Assembly (NCBI GenBank): GCA_964370855.1
Contig: CAYJMF010000167.1
Location: 1-7,671, forward strand
Reading direction: 5' to 3'
From: JAKLKS01 sp964370855
Lineage (GTDB): Bacteria > Planctomycetota > JAJSAM01 > JAKLKS01
DNA length: 7,671 nt
The notes beneath the pieces were generated by a model. It saw only the letters and a program-made list of their open reading frames with translations, was not told the origin of the DNA and did no database searches. The position numbers were made by a program, and so were the translations under genes. Of the stretch, positions 5,822 through 7,671 are shown piece after piece; the first letter of the stretch is position 1, and the number at the start of each line of letters is the position of its first letter.

Positions 5822-6577
5822 ATGGCGAAACGGACGTCCACCTCCATTCCCCCGCCCGCGGCCGACGCCTTCGGGCGCGGGCTCCTCGCCTTCCTCGACG
5901 GCGGCCCGTCCCTGGAGATCATCGAGCGGGACGACGGTCTCATCGAGGCCCACGACGGGGTGTCCGCGTACTTCGCGGAGCACGCCCGGTGGATGGGGAT
6001 GGAACGGCGCGCCATCGGGCTCGCCCGCGGGCGGGTCCTCGACATCGGGGCAGGGGCCGGGCGCGTGGCGCTCCACCTGCAGCGGCTCGGACTGGCGGTC
6101 ACCGCCATCGACAACTCGCCCCTGGCCATCGAAGCGTGCCGGAGGCGCGGGGTGAAGCGTGCCATCCTCCGCCCCATCGAGGCCATGGATCGGTTCGGGG
6201 ACGGGGCCTTCGACACCATCGTCATGTTCGGCAACAACTTCGGGCTGATGGGGGGGCGCGCGAAGGCGCGGCGGCTCCTGGCCACCATGCACCGCATCTC
6301 CAGCGACGGGGCGGTGATCCTGGCCGGGAGCCTCGACCCCCACGCGACGGACGATCCCGTGCATCTCTCCTACCACGGGCGCAACCGCGGCCGGGGGCGC
6401 ATGCCCGGCCAGGTCCGCATCCGCGTCCGGTACCGCGACTGCGTCGGGCCGTGGTTCGACTACCTGTTCGTCTCCCCCGACGAGATGCGGTCCCTCCTCG
6501 CGGGCACCGGCTGGCGGGTGCGCCGGATCATCGAGGGCAAGGGGGCCCTGTACATCGCCGTCCTCGTCAAGGAGTGA
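5822..6577 (+). CDS. Class I SAM-dependent methyltransferase
   Basis: This 251-residue soluble enzyme is predicted to transfer a methyl group from S-adenosylmethionine to an unidentified small molecule. The seven-strand Rossmann-like fold is shown by motif I VLDIGAGAGRVAL (72-84), the acidic end of strand 2 in VTAIDNSP (93-100; Asp97 should bind the ribose), and the strand-4 motif FDTIVMFGNNFGLMG (130-144). The C-terminal part (181-250) has the pattern YHGRNRGRGRMPGQVRIR, then WFDYLFVSPDEMRSLL and TGWRVRRI, seen in many uncharacterised bacterial methyltransferases. The substrate cannot be inferred from context. The ATG at 5822 is preceded by AGGAG with four bases of spacing. An upstream in-frame ATG at 5678 would add 48 low-complexity Arg/Ala/Pro residues and is rejected. 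The gene is divergent from the ATPase and 85 bases before the dehydrogenase, with a hairpin and a repeat in between. Confidence 0.92.
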   Translation: MAKRTSTSIPPPAADAFGRGLLAFLDGGPSLEIIERDDGLIEAHDGVSAYFAEHARWMGMERRAIGLARGRVLDIGAGAGRVALHLQRLGLAVTAIDNSPLAIEACRRRGVKRAILRPIEAMDRFGDGAFDTIVMFGNNFGLMGGRAKARRLLATMHRISSDGAVILAGSLDPHATDDPVHLSYHGRNRGRGRMPGQVRIRVRYRDCVGPWFDYLFVSPDEMRSLLAGTGWRVRRIIEGKGALYIAVLVKE

Positions 6578-6586
6578 AGCGGGGCC

Positions 6587-6606
6587 GAGGGGCGTCCGGG
6601 CCCCTC
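6587..6606 (+). terminator. GC hairpin after the methyltransferase
   Basis: GAGGGGC (6587-6593) and GCCCCTC (6600-6606) form a perfect seven-base stem with loop GTCCGG, starting nine bases after the stop codon. A C tract rather than a U tract follows, so if it ends transcription it does so without the usual tail. Confidence 0.5.
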
Positions 6607-6614
6607 CCCCCCGC

Positions 6615-6647
6615 CGTGGTGGGAAAGTGCCTGGCACGATCGTCCCA
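6615..6647 (+). repeat. GTGCCTGGCAC palindromic element, copy 2
   Basis: This second copy of the 33-base element differs from the one at 4354-4386 by a single C/T in the right half (GATCGTCCCA against GATTGTCCCA). It lies between the methyltransferase and the dehydrogenase, ending 15 bases before the dehydrogenase ATG. It therefore occupies the space where a promoter or ribosome binding site would be expected. A C tract precedes it, as in copy 1. Confidence 0.8.
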
Positions 6648-6662
6648 CCGTATCCTGTGCCC

Positions 6663-7589
6663 ATGATCTCCCCCGCCACCACGCGCATCGGCTGGATCGG
6701 CACCGGCGTCATGGGCTCCTCGATGTGCGCCCACCTCCTCTCCGCCGGCTACCGGACCACGGTCCACAACCGGACGCCCTCGAAACTCGCCCCCCTCCTC
6801 TCCCGGGGCGCCGTGGCCGCCTCCTCCCCCCGCGAGGTCGCCGCCTCCTCCGACGTCATCTTCACCATCGTCGGCTACCCGAAGGACGTCCGCGAGGTCA
6901 CCCTCGGCCCCGAAGGCACCCTCTCCGGCGCGCAGCCCGGAACGATCCTCGTCGACATGACCACGAGCGAGCCCGCCCTCGCCGCCGAGATCGCCGCCGC
7001 GGCGAAGGTCCGCGGCGTCCACGCCGTGGACGCCCCCGTCTCCGGCGGCGACGTCGGCGCCCGGGAGGCCCGCCTCTCCATCATGGTGGGCGGGGATCCG
7101 GAGCCCGTGGCCGCCCTCGCCCCCCTCTTCGCCCTCATGGGGAAGACCGTCGTCCACCAGGGCCCCCCGGGGGCGGGCCAGCACGCCAAGATGGTGAACC
7201 AGATCCTCATCGCCTCGACCATGGTGGGCGTCTGCGAGGCGATGCTCTACGCCCGCCGCTCCGGCCTCGACCCGGAGACGGTGCTCCGCAGCGTCTCCAC
7301 CGGCGCCGCCGGCTCCTGGAGCCTGACCAACCTCGCCCCGCGCATGATCGCCGGCCGCTTCGAGCCCGGCTTCTTCATCGAACATTTCCTGAAGGACATG
7401 GGCATCGCCCTCGCCGAGGCCCGCGGGATGGACCTCGACCTCCCGGGGCTCGCGTTGGCGGAGGGGCTGTACAGGGAGGCGGGGGAGGCGGGGCATCTCC
7501 GGGACGGGACCCACGCGCTGGTGCTGGAGATGGCAAGGAGGTCGGGGGTGGAGTGGAGGAGGGGGGGCGGAGGGGCGGAAGCGGTTTGA
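6663..7589 (+). CDS. 3-hydroxyisobutyrate dehydrogenase-family oxidoreductase
   Basis: This 308-residue beta-hydroxyacid dehydrogenase should interconvert a beta-hydroxyacid and its oxo- or semialdehyde form using NAD(P). The N-terminal Rossmann domain has IGWIGTGVMGSSM (9-21; Gly13-x-Gly15-x2-Gly18). The second strand ends in HNRT (35-38), and an Arg there usually favours NADP(H). The substrate motif DAPVSGGDVGA (123-133), the catalytic Lys176 in HAKMVNQ with Asn179, and the later Lys244-Asp245 pair in FLKDMGIA are all present, so it should be active. The C-terminal all-helical domain ends with THALVLEMARRSGVEW (283-298), where this family usually ends. The last ten residues (RRGGGGAEAV) are extra and lie close to the degraded contig end. 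Tartronate semialdehyde, succinic semialdehyde or glyoxylate reductase roles are equally possible. ATG 6663 is the family-typical start, about seven residues before the first strand. No ribosome binding site is visible, and TATCCT seven bases upstream hints at a leaderless message. Confidence 0.92.
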   Translation: MISPATTRIGWIGTGVMGSSMCAHLLSAGYRTTVHNRTPSKLAPLLSRGAVAASSPREVAASSDVIFTIVGYPKDVREVTLGPEGTLSGAQPGTILVDMTTSEPALAAEIAAAAKVRGVHAVDAPVSGGDVGAREARLSIMVGGDPEPVAALAPLFALMGKTVVHQGPPGAGQHAKMVNQILIASTMVGVCEAMLYARRSGLDPETVLRSVSTGAAGSWSLTNLAPRMIAGRFEPGFFIEHFLKDMGIALAEARGMDLDLPGLALAEGLYREAGEAGHLRDGTHALVLEMARRSGVEWRRGGGGAEAV

Positions 7590-7606
7590 CGGAGTGAGGA
7601 GTTCCG

Positions 7607-7671
7607 GGGGGGCGGGGGGGGGGCGGGGGGGCGGCCGGGGGGGGGGGGGGGGGGGGGGGGCGGGGGGGGCG
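7607..7671. repeat. Poly-G-rich right end
   Basis: The last 65 bases are almost all G, broken by single C bases and one GGCCGG. This is low-complexity sequence after the dehydrogenase stop codon. It mirrors the poly-C run at the left end when read outward. It is probably artefactual or an unresolved G-rich stretch. Confidence 0.9.

Noticed and set aside
6632..6647. TGGCAC followed by TCCCA, resembling a sigma-54 promoter
   Set aside because: The -24 half fits, but the -12 half has CC where GC is required (TTGCA expected), and the sequence is better explained by the palindrome shared with 4354-4386.
5651..6712. Open frame on the minus strand opposite the methyltransferase
   Set aside because: It has no domain signature. 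The plus-strand frame has the full SAM-binding motif set.
6567..7514. Open frame on the minus strand opposite the dehydrogenase
   Set aside because: It is Gly/Ala/Asp-rich mirror translation with no motif. The plus-strand dehydrogenase is unambiguous.

Overview
The window is a very GC-rich (above 70% by eye) bacterial DNA segment. It carries seven protein-coding genes and no RNA genes, CRISPR array or insertion sequence that I can support. It starts in a run of C and ends in a run of G, so both ends read outward into poly-G. It is therefore probably a complete short contig with artefactual or unresolved ends. A transmembrane anti-sigma factor with a large toroid-repeat domain, a secreted HEAT-repeat protein and an ECF sigma factor would suit Planctomycetota or another high-GC soil or sediment lineage. 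That placement is a guess from gene style, not a phylogenetic result.

The left two thirds is transcribed leftward (- strand). In transcription order it holds: an AAA_14/DUF4143 ATPase (5640-4450); an ECF sigma factor (4304-3678) whose stop overlaps the GTG start of a zinc-finger anti-sigma factor with a terpenoid-cyclase-like extracytoplasmic domain (3681-1960); a small basic protein of unknown function (1697-1467); and a secreted HEAT-repeat protein (1332-103). The sigma/anti-sigma pair is clearly translationally coupled. The other genes are separated by 130-270 bases that hold inverted repeats, so they need not share one transcript.

The right third is transcribed rightward: a class I SAM-dependent methyltransferase (5822-6577) and a beta-hydroxyacid dehydrogenase of the 3-hydroxyisobutyrate dehydrogenase family (6663-7589). 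The divergent region between the ATPase and the methyltransferase contains a striking AT-rich palindrome that abuts the ATPase start codon.

The most interesting non-coding content is a set of inverted repeats: the 37-base palindrome at the ATPase start; a pair of almost identical 33-base elements centred on GTGCCTGGCAC, one before the sigma gene and one before the dehydrogenase; a 104-base long inverted repeat starting at the anti-sigma stop codon; and a bulged inverted repeat between the small gene and the HEAT gene. The most interesting protein is the anti-sigma factor, which looks like a membrane sensor with a toroid-fold input domain. No dedicated defence or biosynthetic system is evident.
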